Below, in pieces: positions 22,472-32,410 of a DNA stretch of 64,000 bases. Every line of letters starts with the position of its first letter. Positions within the stretch are counted from its first letter, which is position 1. The position numbers and the translations under genes are program-made. The stretch spans positions 1-64,000 of the forward strand of contig JAUCEF010000003.1 in the NCBI GenBank assembly GCA_033558025.1, written 5' to 3'. The stretch comes from Phytophthora sp. 'mugwort' (Eukaryota; Oomycota; Peronosporomycetes; Peronosporales; Peronosporaceae). The notes beneath the pieces were generated by a model, which was given only the letters and a program-made list of their open reading frames with translations, did not search any database and had not been told where the DNA came from.

Positions 22472-23645
22472 TTGAGTATGGAAGACTCAGGGAGTCGAAT
22501 GCCGTCTCGCCAAGACTTCCCTCAACTCTTGGATGCCCACTGGGCCACCTTAGAGAAAATGGTTAGCCTTCTAAGGGAGCAGGCCCTCGCTGGATTCCCC
22601 TCACTCTTGCGGAAGAACAGAGAGCCCGCGTTGAGCGTTTTGACAAGTACGAGACCTCGCTCATCGCACATGTGAGCGCTGTGCCCCAAGAAGTTGCACG
22701 CGCGACAGTACGGACAAAAGCTCAGAGCGCAGCTCAATCCGCTGCGCTGGAGTCCGTTACCTTCGCTACGCGACAAGGATCGACGAAGGCGGTCAACATG
22801 ACGGTTCTCAAGTTCGACGGGAAGGAATCGGACAGCTTGGTCTTCTGGGTCCGCGAGATCGAGATCGCGCTGAGCGCGGGACAGATTATGATGCGAGATC
22901 CCAAGTCGCCTTTGCCCTGTCCAACCTGGGAGGTCGGGCACGTGCATGGGCCATGGCTCGACAGACCTCGTCTCCGGGGTATTTCACCTCATGGTCGTTT
23001 ATGGAACAAGAACCCCGCAAAAATTTTCTGCTGGCCAATGTGGCGTATCGCCATCGCTCCCTGTTCTTGCGATGCAAGCAAAGCAAGCGTTCCCTCCAAG
23101 ACTATGTCATGGAACTGCAAAACTTGGAAGCGGCTATGGCCGGAGCTCTTTTCTCTGAGGACGTGAAGGTCACGGTGTTCATGGATAGTGTCCGCACGGG
23201 TCCGGTACGGGCGAAGCTCTTCCGGAGTCAACCCAGGACCTTCAACGAGGCAGTACACCTCGCTCTGCTGGAAGACCACTGTGTGCGTTCTGCACAGGGG
23301 CATGCTGGTCCTCCGGACTCGGCTGAAGACCCCACCCCCATGGAGATCGCTTCTGCCGATTCGGCTCGACTCTCCTCGAAGAAACCACGAGCGAGTGGTC
23401 ACTGCTTCGGCTGCAACCAAACAGGACACTTACGTCGCAATTGCCCGACAAATCCGTGGCGAGTCAGCCGTGGCAATGCCACCTCGGCGTCGCCGTCACT
23501 CAATGTAATTGAGTCCGACTTGTCGGAAAACGACGGCTCTCAACAGGTGCGGGACGCCCTGCTGGGAGACTCCGCTCTTCCCGGTCTATGGTGGCTTTGC
23601 CACCTCCCCGTCCGGGGGAGCAAGTCCCTGAGACAACGTTGTTGA
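22472..23645 (+). pseudogene. gypsy-2 gag, frameshifted
   Basis: It starts with MEDSGSRMPSRQDFPQLLDA at 22472, changes frame near 22670 and again near 22940, then reads on to 23645. The middle part has VTVFMDSVRTGPVRAKLF and FNEAVHLALLE. An intact CCHC zinc knuckle, CFGCNQTGHLRRNC (CX2CX4HX4C), is at 23403-23444. In retroelements such a protein packages the RNA. The broken frame makes this copy inactive. Confidence 0.9.
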
Positions 23646-24740
23646 TTTCTCGGTGGCCACTACGCGGTCTAACCTCGTGGTCGTCATCGCCAGCGTCAAA
23701 GGGTATGAGGAACCTATGACCATCCTGACCGATTCAGGAGCGTCCTACAATTTCGCAACGAAAACCAGCGTTGCTAGGAATAGTACACTTATGCTAAAGC
23801 CTTAGAAGACTCTAAGAGTAATCGTAATGTGTCTGTTCGCTTAGCGACTGGTTCGGTTGTATCGACGCGGAAGTTTCTCCTCGCTTTGACTGTCAAATCT
23901 GATGACTTTAACTCGGTCGAACCGTTCATTTCCTCGACATGGATTATCGATACGACCTAATCCGCGGCATGCACTGGCTTCTGGAGCATGAGCCGTGGAT
24001 CGACTGGCGCAGTCGCATCATAGGTGCTAGCCACAACCCCCTCGTGGATCGAGCTTTGGCTGGTCATGTCCCTCCTCATCCCGTGACGGGTTTGTGCACG
24101 AGCACCGAGTGCCTCGTGGAGAGCGACATTTCACCGGCTTTGCCGAACGAGTGGTCGTTTCTGGAACTCAATGTGGTCGAGCAGAGGCTCTCACAACGCA
24201 ACGCGTCCGAGCTGGTTCAGCTCACGCAGATAAGGAAGACGCTGGCGAATGACGTCGCGCAACCCAAGGTGGTCGAGCAAGGACTCCCATGAATGGAGGG
24301 ATTAGCAGCGAGGCTGCATCCCTACCTGCTGGTCCAGAGAGCGTGGTGTCCACCATTGTGGTCGTTGATACACTCACGGGAAACCGCAAGGCGGGTGCTG
24401 AGCTAACTCCTTTACCGGGGGTGTCGGAGCTCATGGAGCTCGAGGAGCTATCATACGTAGAGTTCCTCAACTCATGGAAGGCAGGAGAAATTGAGGACCT
24501 CGTCCTTCGCCGTCGAGAGCAGGCCTCGATGGAACTTAATAGCTCGTCGGTCATGGACCCAGATGTTCTAGATAAGGGATTCCTCGGATCCTTATTAGCC
24601 TCTGTTGAAGGGGTTCTCGGATGTGATTTCCGAAACCCCCCTTCCATATTACCACCGGATCGTGGCATTCGCCACGAATCGACTTGGAGCCGGGTACCAA
24701 GTACTGCACCACACAGCAGTGGCCGCTTCCAAACGAATAA
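23646..24740 (+). pseudogene. gypsy-2 aspartic protease and linker
   Basis: The protease site ILTDSGASYNF lies at about 23722-23755, in the frame VVVIASVKGYEEPM. The linker follows: a piece at 23939-24292, then an open stretch (24289-24750) with ELMELEELSYVEFLNSW and PPDRGIRHES, the entry to RT. The linker matches gypsy-1 in its last 60 residues only. Confidence 0.8.
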
Positions 24741-25200
24741 GTCGATGTGATCGACGCGTTCTTCTCGGCGAAGCATGCCGCCGGCATGGTGCGCAAGTCA
24801 CGTCGCCGCACTCGTCCCCGACGTTTTGTGTGCAAACCCAACGGGAGTAGAGTATGGTTCACGCCTTCAACAAGCTGCATGCTGCTACCATCCCGGCGTC
24901 AACGCCTATTCCTCGAAAGGATGTGTTGCAGAACAACATGGCGGGCTGCACGGTGTTCAGCGCGCTCGGGAATCGGATATTCCTCTGACAGCAGTGAGTA
25001 CTCCCAGCGGGATGTTGTGGGAATGATTGGTGATGCCTCAAAGTATATCCAACGCGCCAGCGACGTTTAATCGCTTGGTGACACAGCTATTCCGGCCGCT
25101 GCGGCACTTTGTGCAGACCTACTTCGGCGATATCTTCGTTCACAGCCGCGCTGCAGATAGAAAGACGGACGTCGAAATCCACATTGCACACCTCCGTTAG
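24741..25200 (+). pseudogene. gypsy-2 reverse transcriptase, decayed
   Basis: Parts in changing frames: MIDAFFSAKHAAGMVRKS (24747), CKPNG (about 24835), MVHAFNKLHAA-like text (about 24855), a SDIPLTAVSTPSGMLWE stretch (24975-25026), TFNRLVTQLFRPL (about 25065-25105) and the active-site box at about 25120, which reads YFGDIFVHSRAA, with the first Asp of YxDD replaced by Gly. It is inactive both by frame and by active site. Confidence 0.88.
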
Positions 25201-25870
25201 GCTTGTTGTGTATGAGGGAGAATCGTTTGTATGCAAACATTAACAAGTGCATCTTCGGTGCGGAGGAAATCCCGTTCCTCGGGTGCTTCCTTGAGAAGGA
25301 TGGCATTAGGGCTGACCCCGAGAAGATTGAAGCAATCTCGCAGTGGTCTGTGCCTACCTCCCAACGGGATCTGTGCAAGTGGCTCGGCCTCGCCAACTAC
25401 TTACACCAGTATAGCGAGAACTACGCCGAGTTGGCCAGGTCTTTAACGAATTTTTCTCAAGAAAGAAGCGGAATGGTCATGGACCGATGAGGCTCAAATA
25501 GCCTTTGAAGCCGTCAAGCAGAGTCTGCAGAGTGCCCCAAACCTGGCATTCACCGACGAGGATCGTCCGTTTAGCACGGTGTGTGATACGTCTGACTTTG
25601 CCATCGGCTGCGCGCTGCTCCAAGTTGATGCCAAAGGCAGGGAGAGGGTGGTTTCGTTCCAATCCCGGTAGCTGATAGCTGCGGAAAAGAACTACCCTGT
25701 CAATGACAAGGAACTCCTGCGGATGGCGACCTCGTCGCCGCATCTTTCCCAGCGCATGGCGCGAAGGCTATCGTTCTTCGCCGAGTACAACTTCACGGTG
25801 GCTTATATAAGCCGCGTAAGCAAAACGTCCTGGCCGACGCGCTCTCCAGGAGACCAGACTACGAGCTAGC
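25201..25870 (+). pseudogene. gypsy-2 RT connection and RNase H
   Basis: The frame at 25203-25490 gives NINKCIFGAEEIPFLGCFLE and WLGLANYLHQYSENYAELAR, the RT thumb/connection. After a frame change come RPFSTVCDTSDFAIGCALLQ and a KNYPVNDKELLRMAT segment (25560-25735), then FFAEYNFTV and NVLADALSRRPDYELAH (to about 25870). A stop lies inside the RNase H part near 25670. Confidence 0.88.
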
Positions 25871-25877
25871 ACACTCC

Positions 25878-27230
25878 GTGCTTCTCGATTCGCCGCTCCA
25901 CGAGCGGATTCGTGAAGCTTACGCAGAAGAAGATGATCTCAGAGAGTTGGTACAAGCGTTGCGCGCGGGCTCTGGTAACACCCAGATTACGGCTCGTCAA
26001 CACGCGCGGTTGCACCGCTATACCCTCTGTCAGAATCGTCTCTACTACGAAGTAGACAGAAGAGGAAGATCCTCGCCTGGTCGTCCCAACAACGACATCC
26101 TGAGGCACCAAATCCTCGTTGAGGCCCACGACACGGCGCTTAGCGACCACTTGGGTCGAGAAAAGACGTACATGTCAGTGGCACGGTATTATTGGTGGCC
26201 CCATATGTATAAGTGGGTTCGATCTTACGTCAAGACGTGCGAGACGTACCAACGGGTGAAACCCTCGCTCGCTTCGGCAGCGCCACTAATGAGCTTGCCG
26301 GTTCCGGCTGACTGTTGGAGCTCGGTGAGCATGGACTTCATCTTCGAGTTACCGCCCGATGGGAAAGGCCATATTGGCATTTGGTCTTCGTTTGCCGGCT
26401 GAGCAAGATGATACGGCTGGTGGCCGTGAAGCAGAGTGTGACAGCGCCGCAGGCGGCTCAACCTTTTTGACAACGTCTTCCGTCATCACGGCCCCCCAGA
26501 GGCATTTGTCAGTGACAGAGACCCTCGGCTTGTATCCCACTTCTGGCAACACCTGTTCCGACTTCACGGTACGAAATTGGACATGTTCACGGCAGACCAT
26601 CCACAGACCGATGGTCAAACCGAGGGCGTCAAGCGTGTCTTGGAAGACGTCTTGCGCAGCATCTGCGTGGCAGAACCCACGAAGTGGAGCACGCAGTTGG
26701 CGCAAGTGGAATTTGCGCTGAATAACGCGGTTCACGTGTCCACGGGGTTCACCCCGTTCTACCATAATGGGTTGCGGCATCAGCGTACGCCGTTATCGTT
26801 GCCTCTGGCTTCTGATTTGAATGAGGGAGGGTCTGTCGTCGACGACCCAATGGGTCTCAAAGGCGTACGTCCGTCCGTAAAACGGAACCTTCTTTCCTTC
26901 ATCGAGGCTGGGGCAGCGATTCGTGCTCGCGTCCGTGACGCCATGGCAGCCGCCCAAGATATACAAAAGGAAAACAGTGACCGCCATGGGCGCAGCAACA
27001 CACAAGTGTTTAAAAGCGGGGATTTGGTGTTATTAAATGCCAAAAATCTTCCTATACACGCAATGTCTTCGGTAGGGAGCACAAAACTCAGGCTACGATT
27101 CGTGAGGCCGTTCACGGTCATTGCCGTCCACGGCAACGCCTACACGATGGATCTGCCATCGTCCATGGCGACGCATCCAAAGTTCAAAGCGTACCATGAG
27201 GTGGAGCGCCTTCCGCCGGGTCTGTCCTAG
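25878..27230 (+). pseudogene. gypsy-2 integrase
   Basis: The zinc-binding part is in 25878-26402: LSDHLGREKTYMSVARYYWW, then KTCETYQRVKP, where the second cysteine of CETC is again lost (Tyr here, Arg in gypsy-1). WSSVSMDFIFELPP has the first catalytic Asp. A frame change follows near 26395. The last open part (26577-27230, 217 codons) has DMFTADHPQTDGQTEGVKRV with the catalytic Glu region shifted to G, VEFALNNAVHVSTGFTPFY, and the C-terminal KSGDLVLLNAKN and LRLRFVRPFTVI, ending EVERLPPGLS. Confidence 0.9.
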
Positions 27231-29245
27231 ACCCCGTGTAGCGACGCAGAGCGCTCTGCACCACGCGCATTAGAGTCTCCTCATTCCAAGGCGCCGAAGG
27301 TGGCCGCGCAACAGAAGCAGCCCTCGCAGGTTCGACAGGCGGGTGCCGCTCCAGGCGTCGGACGCGGTCATAGCGATCCCGGATCCACCCGACCTGCTCT
27401 TCGAGCGAATGACGGGCACGCCTCTCAGACTGCGTCAAGTCCTGCTCCAGGCGATCCACCCATGGCGGTGCCTCTCCGCGTCTACGTCGGGCACCTGGCG
27501 CAACTCCCGCTCCAATCCCGTCTCCAGGAGCTGTTGACGGCCATGCAAAGCGAAGCAGTAGGTGGCGTCAAACCGAGCCACGACGACCCAGCAACGGCCG
27601 CTCCGGCCTCCTCCACCCCTATTGGGTAGTGATGGGGAGCAGTACTTCCATGTGGAAAAGCAGGTGAAAAACCCGAGGTGTGCGGGCGCCGACCAGTATC
27701 TGGTGAAGTGGCACGGCTATCCCTCGTCCGATACTACGTGGGAGACGGAAAGCCGCCTCGCAGTGGACTAAGCCGACATCGTGGACGCTTATAAGCGCTC
27801 CCACGGAGCCGGTCGGCGCTAACAGGCCCTAGAACGCTCCTAGGTTCAACGGGCTGTGAATGCCTCGACTTCTGCACCTTCGACACGACCTTCTCGAGGA
27901 CAACTTGTGGTGTGGCAAGTCTCGGACGGCCCAACATCGATCCCAAGTCCGGTCAGCTTTCATCTTCGCCATGCGAAAGCGAAGACGTCGCAGCACGAGC
28001 CAATCTAGCGGATGCGGCGACCGCAGTAACTCAGCTACGGGGTAGCCGCCGTGGCGAAGCCAAGCCTCGAACTCACCCTTACAGACTGTCGGGCGAGGAC
28101 CGTATCCCTCGCAAGAACGATCGACACTCCTCGAAGCTAGCTACGGTGACTCCGGGCTGACGGTTTCGCCGCAAATACGACGAATACTCCTCCGGAGGCC
28201 AGATGCGATGCGCTAGCAGCTGCTCACGACTTCGCGGGGGCCGACGGCTCGTGTTCACGTTTGCGCTCTTGAGATCGTTCGGCGACAAGACGCGCTGCGT
28301 CCGCGCACTCGCGCAAGTGGTCACGGTTGTGGCGCTGCAGACGCGTGGGGTCGAGCCCTTCGTCGAAACCAGCGTTGGTGATGATAAGAAGCTCCTCGAG
28401 CTGGGGCGCGGGAATGGCTGACTCAGCCGGGGCTTCACGGGTCTCCGGCACCAGCTTGGCTTTTTCGACGGCAGCTTTGCTGCGCGGACTCGCAGGGCTT
28501 CGCGGATATCACGCTGCTGCTCAGTGAGCTGTGGAGAAGACAACGGCGACTCGTGCTCGTCCTCCGACAACTCGTAGTCCACATCGTGGGAGACATCTTC
28601 GGGAAGCGGGTTCTCTGGCGCCACCGGTACGTCCCGTATGGGAGTAGGTATCCTACTTCACCTCCACGTCTGCGACAGTTGTCTCTGCGAGACACTTGAA
28701 CGGGGTCACCTCAACAGGCGCATCGACGCTCGGGTCCTTGGCCATACCCTTCTTCGGGTCCGCGGTTGCCTCCGGTGCGCTGGTCTGCGGGGCCGCTTTG
28801 GCGGACAGCGTGCTCGGCGGGGCCGACGGCGTGCTCGGCGGAGCCGAGCTCTTCTCGGACACAGGAGTCTGCGGCTTCTCGACGGATGTAGCCTTGCTAG
28901 GCATATCTTCGTCCAGAAGAACGAGGTTCGGATTTACCACATTGTCATCTTCATCTTCATCGCTCGACTCATCGCTCAGCGATTCCACGGGTCCTGGCAC
29001 GGACACTTCGTTTCGTCGGCGGCATGCTGCCGACAAGGCCGCTCGGCGAGCCGGGGTCTTGGGCTTGGTGCTGGACCGCGGGTCTTCGCCTTTCCGGTCT
29101 TTTTGTCGGTGGAGTCCGCCTTCGTCTGGCTCCTGGTCTTCGTTGGGTCAGGCTTGGACGCTGCGGCCTCGGACACAGACGTGTCGGCGGATATTGCAGG
29201 TGCGCTGGGCGCCGCGGGGCTCGGTGGTGTCGTGGTCGTGGTCAT
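27184..29245 (-). pseudogene. Antisense ORF of gypsy-2, decayed
   Basis: A minus-strand reading begins with an ATG at 29245, about 140 bases inside the 3' LTR. It runs through frames of protein-like text: MTTTTTPPSPAAPSAP and DPTKTRSQTKADSTDKKTGK (to 28976); a very acidic part VESLSDESSDEDEDDN with PNLVLLDEDMPSK (28653-29036); VDYELSEDEHESPLSSPQL and a basic stretch (28079-28624); PQLEELLIITNAGFDEGLDP and RECADAARLVAERSQERKRE (28224-28451); and a charged helical end (27184-27459, MDRLEQDLTQSERRARHSLE, VGWIRDRYDRVRRLER). It crosses the chromodomain strand at 27562-27771. Position, size and character match the antisense reading of gypsy-1. No family recognised. Confidence 0.55.
27562..27771 (+). 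pseudogene. gypsy-2 chromodomain
   Basis: Separate from the integrase frame by about 330 bases of antisense-type sequence. It has YFHVEKQVKNPRCAGADQYL, VKWHGYPSSDTTWE and SRLAVD, then a stop. The aromatic and WxGY positions of a chromodomain are kept. gypsy-1 has the same arrangement. Confidence 0.88.
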
Positions 29246-29387
29246 GCCCGATGGGCGAGTATCGTCGGCGTCGGCGGGGCTTTTGAGAATGAGGTTCAAC
29301 CTCCGGGTGCGGCACGAAGTGTCCGTTATCCGTTGGATTCCCCTCGGACCTTTCACGCACGGTATCCTCCGTTTGGGTGTGGGAGGG

Positions 29388-29804
29388 TGTAAGGGGTGTA
29401 TTCCTGATGGATGGCCCATGACCAGTTGTTGTGTGACGGCACACTATGGGGCGCCCACTCACTAGGTACGGATCGTATCTAGGAGAGAAGACTCACCACT
29501 AAGTACGGATCGCACTTAGGAAGGAGACGTGGCTTGAGAACCACTCATTGAGAACCGGTGACTTAAGGGATGCATTACTTAGGCAGTTTACAATAAGTAG
29601 GAAAAAATGTAGGACCATAGGAGCATGTTAATAAAGACTCAGTTAAAATCTAACCTAGAAGTTCGCAAGTCGTGGGAACCCCTGTCCCACAGGATATAGG
29701 AAAGCCAGGCTTTCCTCGTGCGATAAGAAGGCAGAGACGCAGGGCGTCTGTCTCGGTTAGAAGCTACGCTTCCTCAGGCCAGGGTGCCTGTGACCCCCGT
29801 CACA
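29388..29804 (+). repeat. 3' LTR of gypsy-2
   Basis: 417 bp, starting TGTAAGGGGTGTATTCC directly after a GGGAGGG polypurine tract and ending CGTCACA. The target duplication GTACG follows at 29805-29809. Confidence 0.95.
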
Positions 29805-29809
29805 GTACG

Positions 29810-30400
29810 TATTGCGGTGCACGTAGAACCGTTTTTCATTAACATGCACAACGTTTGCATGTCAACGAATTGGTATCTGCGCCCACCTAATTGACTGACT
29901 AGCATGCATATCACGTCAGACGATAACGCATCACGAGATAACTATGCAGCCAAAAACTATTACCAGGAAGTTCCTTCACGAATGACCGCTCAAAATTGGC
30001 GACGCTTCGTCATGTGCTCAGGCGTAAGTAGGGGCTTCGGCACCACGGTGACTCGCTGGAGGTTTTAAGCGCCGAAAGAGCTGGGTCCGCGGGATTCCAG
30101 TCGAAGCTACTAGGCCACGGACCGTGGTCCGACTCTCCACTGGAGTCGCCTCGATCTTGGCCTTGGGCTCGCCTCCGTGAAAGCACGAGGGCGGCCGCGG
30201 TTGCTACGCCGCTGGACGATCACAGTGGCACGGCCACACCACAACTTGTGCGCGGTGTTGCGATGGCAACCAAAGCGTGTTACTGCCTCGGATATAGCTC
30301 CCCGTGGAAGCTTTCCACAGGTAGCCATGTCCGAGAGGAAGAGCACAATCTCCAGTCTCACAGACAGCGGTAGATCCTTGGAGTTGGGTGAGCGGGGCAT
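29810..30400 (-). pseudogene. Mariner 2 transposase, N-terminal part
   Basis: An ATG at 30400 opens MPRSPNSKDLPLSVRLEIVL, followed by KLPRGAISEAVTRFGCHRNT and AHKLWCGRATVIV, a helix-turn-helix typical of oomycete mariner transposases (30110-30400). The rest toward 29810 is broken by stops. The reading would have joined the C-terminal part at 21985 before gypsy-2 arrived. Confidence 0.8.
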
Positions 30401-30765
30401 CTTGAGGACGGCTGGTAACTGGGAGAGCAAATAGTGCTGTGAAGCTGCACCTCGGCGCGAGTTTTGGTGCCACCAACTCCGGGGACAGAATCAATGGTTC
30501 GTTGCCAACAAATTAAAATGCCCAAATTTGACCAATCAAAACCGCGATTACCGTTGTGTGGACACACAACGTTGAAGTGACCACTGTCTTGGTAGTAGGC
30601 GCAATGCTGTATGTCAAATGTGTTAAGCAATCCAATTCATGAATGAATTGCCCTATCCTGGGTGAAACAGATAACTTCTGGTTAGTTCTAATCAGAATAT
30701 GTTCATTTGGTATCTGTTTGAACGGGTTTCAGTCTGGCTGTATTGCTATAAACTGCGTCGGGTGC

Positions 30766-31878
30766 ATGGCGCTTCACCGCAAGCAGCGCTCTATCGTGGA
30801 TGCGGCCCCGCAGTACGTGCGCATCGCTACGTCGAGTGGCCGAGCGGTGGGTTACTCGCTGCACGAGACGCACTCGCGCGCCGAGCGTGTCTACGGCAAG
30901 CGCTATGAGGCGGGCGACCGGTCGCGCAAGATCAGCTCGCTCCAGCTGCGCGCGTGCTTCGTACTATGCGTGCTGCTGTACTTCGGCGCAATCTACTTCG
31001 CGGACGATATTGCCAGCATCGGCCGAGCGGTGGGATCCGAGCAGAACAGTCAGAACTCCTTCGTGCACTCGCTAAGGCCACGTGGCAGAGGCAACATGCG
31101 CGTGGGCAGAGCTGTCGACGCAAAGAAAATGGAGGCGTCGACTGCACCGCCGGTGACTGCTGTGGTGCCGGTCGATACAGAGCAGCAGCAGGATAAGCAG
31201 TCTGACCCACCGAAGGAAGTGCTCGAGGTTGAAACCCAATCGCCTGAGGTGGAAATTGCGACTGCGGAAACAGAGGAGGAGGCACAAGCGACGGAACCGC
31301 CCAAGCAGCCAGCAAGAGCGTCAAAGGCGGAGGCAGTTCACCAGGACGAGCAAAAGGCAGTCGATGATGCGCCAGGAGATGCTATCCACCCTGACGATCA
31401 GGGTGAATACATTCTTAGTGATCAAAGTGAAGACGCCGAGCATGTTCATTCTGTCATCGTCAACCATATTAAACGGGCCAAGACGGTTTCGTCGGAGCTT
31501 GTTGAACCAAGCGACGGGCACGATAACATTCGCGGGCGAGAACACGAGAGCCATATTACCTCCACAGCCCCGCAGAAGTATGGTCTTGTAACGAGGGATC
31601 AGCCCCACCCGACTGCTCCGCTCCGGAATCCGGAGAAAGGGGACGCGGTGCCCACTGTAAGTCCCTCGCATGTCAAGGAGCAGCAGCACATCCGGGACAA
31701 TGTGGACGACAAACCGGAGCAACTGGAGCGGAATGCGAAACGGGATCATAAACCCAACTATGAGAACCGACTAGTAGAAGGACTGCGAGAAGGCGATCAG
31801 TATCCTGAGGCGACGCAGTCAACGGCAGCGCCCGCGAAGGCGAAGGAGAGCAAGATCGAACACATTTCAGATATTTAA
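30766..31878 (+). CDS. Type II membrane protein, GT-stem-like, no catalytic domain
   Basis: 370 codons from the ATG at 30766 (an in-frame ATG at 30643 would add 41 residues that look unlike the family and include no clear signal). A basic cytosolic tail of about 60 residues is followed by one transmembrane segment (LRACFVLCVLLYFGAIYF, about residues 67-84). The rest, about 285 residues, is hydrophilic, rich in Glu, Gln, Pro and Ala, and probably disordered. The layout copies the N-terminal tail, anchor and stem of the GT71 gene that follows at 32411 on the same strand, but there is no DxD or other enzyme motif. It may be a truncated family member, a Golgi scaffold or an independent protein. 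No family recognised. An AATAAA lies about 200 bases after the stop. Confidence 0.65.
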   Translation: MALHRKQRSIVDAAPQYVRIATSSGRAVGYSLHETHSRAERVYGKRYEAGDRSRKISSLQLRACFVLCVLLYFGAIYFADDIASIGRAVGSEQNSQNSFVHSLRPRGRGNMRVGRAVDAKKMEASTAPPVTAVVPVDTEQQQDKQSDPPKEVLEVETQSPEVEIATAETEEEAQATEPPKQPARASKAEAVHQDEQKAVDDAPGDAIHPDDQGEYILSDQSEDAEHVHSVIVNHIKRAKTVSSELVEPSDGHDNIRGREHESHITSTAPQKYGLVTRDQPHPTAPLRNPEKGDAVPTVSPSHVKEQQHIRDNVDDKPEQLERNAKRDHKPNYENRLVEGLREGDQYPEATQSTAAPAKAKESKIEHISDI

Positions 31879-32410
31879 CTGAACGAAACTTGTAGATGTA
31901 TTGTATCCTACACAAGCAATGTACAGGAAGCGTCGTCAGGCAAATTTTTGAGCAGGTCGTCTGGAAGAGCGCATCGTGCGGGCTTGACAGATGGCATGTA
32001 TCAGCTCTCGTTGCGGAGTGCACATCGTATTTTGACTTGGCGCAGCTCATATAACTCGTCACTTGGCCGAGCGGTAATGGTATAATAAATGGATCGGGTG
32101 GGTCGCGATGACCTATCCGGCTTGGATGCTAAGCGCCGTCTTCAGGACTAGTTGGTGATTGCCGACTTTAGGCTGAGCCAGCGTGAACACCACGCGATCG
32201 GACACGCCAATCCCAAGCACCACCCGTGACGGTTAGGGGTTTAATATCGCAGGTGAAATAAATACAAAACCTAGTTATTTCGCCAAAACGGAGGTATCAT
32301 TTTGCGCAGGTTCCATGCACTCCGCTGTCGCACTTTCCTCGTGATGTGGCTAGCACGGCACTTGCTCATCTGCAGTGGCCGCTGCGGCCACGTCACTGTG
32401 CCATTTTACC
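31879..32410. other. Intergenic region upstream of the 901-aa GT71 gene
   Basis: No gene visible. A short tGGCCGAGCGGTAATGG phrase near 32065 resembles a tRNA D-arm, but no cloverleaf can be formed. The promoter of the next gene must lie here. Confidence 0.5.

Larger units (their letters stand above)
21986..29809 (+). mobile_element. Ty3/gypsy chromovirus gypsy-2, decayed
   Basis: The LTRs at 21991-22409 (419 bp) and 29388-29804 (417 bp) both start TGTAA and end CGTCACA. GTACG flanks the element at 21986-21990 and 29805-29809. The LTRs differ at only a few positions. Plus-strand order is leader, gag with zinc knuckle, protease, RT, RNase H, integrase and chromodomain, with many frameshifts. 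A GGGAGGG polypurine tract precedes the 3' LTR. The LTR sequence differs from gypsy-1, but the leader after the 5' LTR and the pol text are related, so the two are sister families. Confidence 0.95.
21115..30593 (-). mobile_element. Tc1/mariner-type element 2, split by gypsy-2
   Basis: The left end (21115-21144, CGAAAGACAATGGTCACTG...) is an imperfect inverted match to the right end (30568-30593, whose reverse complement is CCAAGACAGTGGTCACTTCA...). The transposase is cut in two: its N-terminal part lies at 29810-30400 and its C-terminal part at 21128-21985, both on the minus strand. gypsy-2 with its GTACG duplication sits exactly between. Without gypsy-2 the element is about 1.65 kb, the usual mariner size. 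Confidence 0.8.

Noticed and set aside
28638..29465. 275-codon plus-strand frame inside gypsy-2
   Set aside because: Arg/Gly/Leu-rich shadow of the acidic antisense frame, and it ends inside the LTR.
30643..30765. Upstream ATG adding 41 residues to the type II membrane protein
   Set aside because: The extension has an extra hydrophobic stretch not seen in the related GT71 N-termini; the ATG at 30766 gives a basic tail followed by the anchor.
32062..32130. Possible tRNA (GGCCGAGCGGTAATGG looks like a D-arm)
   Set aside because: No anticodon arm, T-arm or acceptor pairing could be formed.
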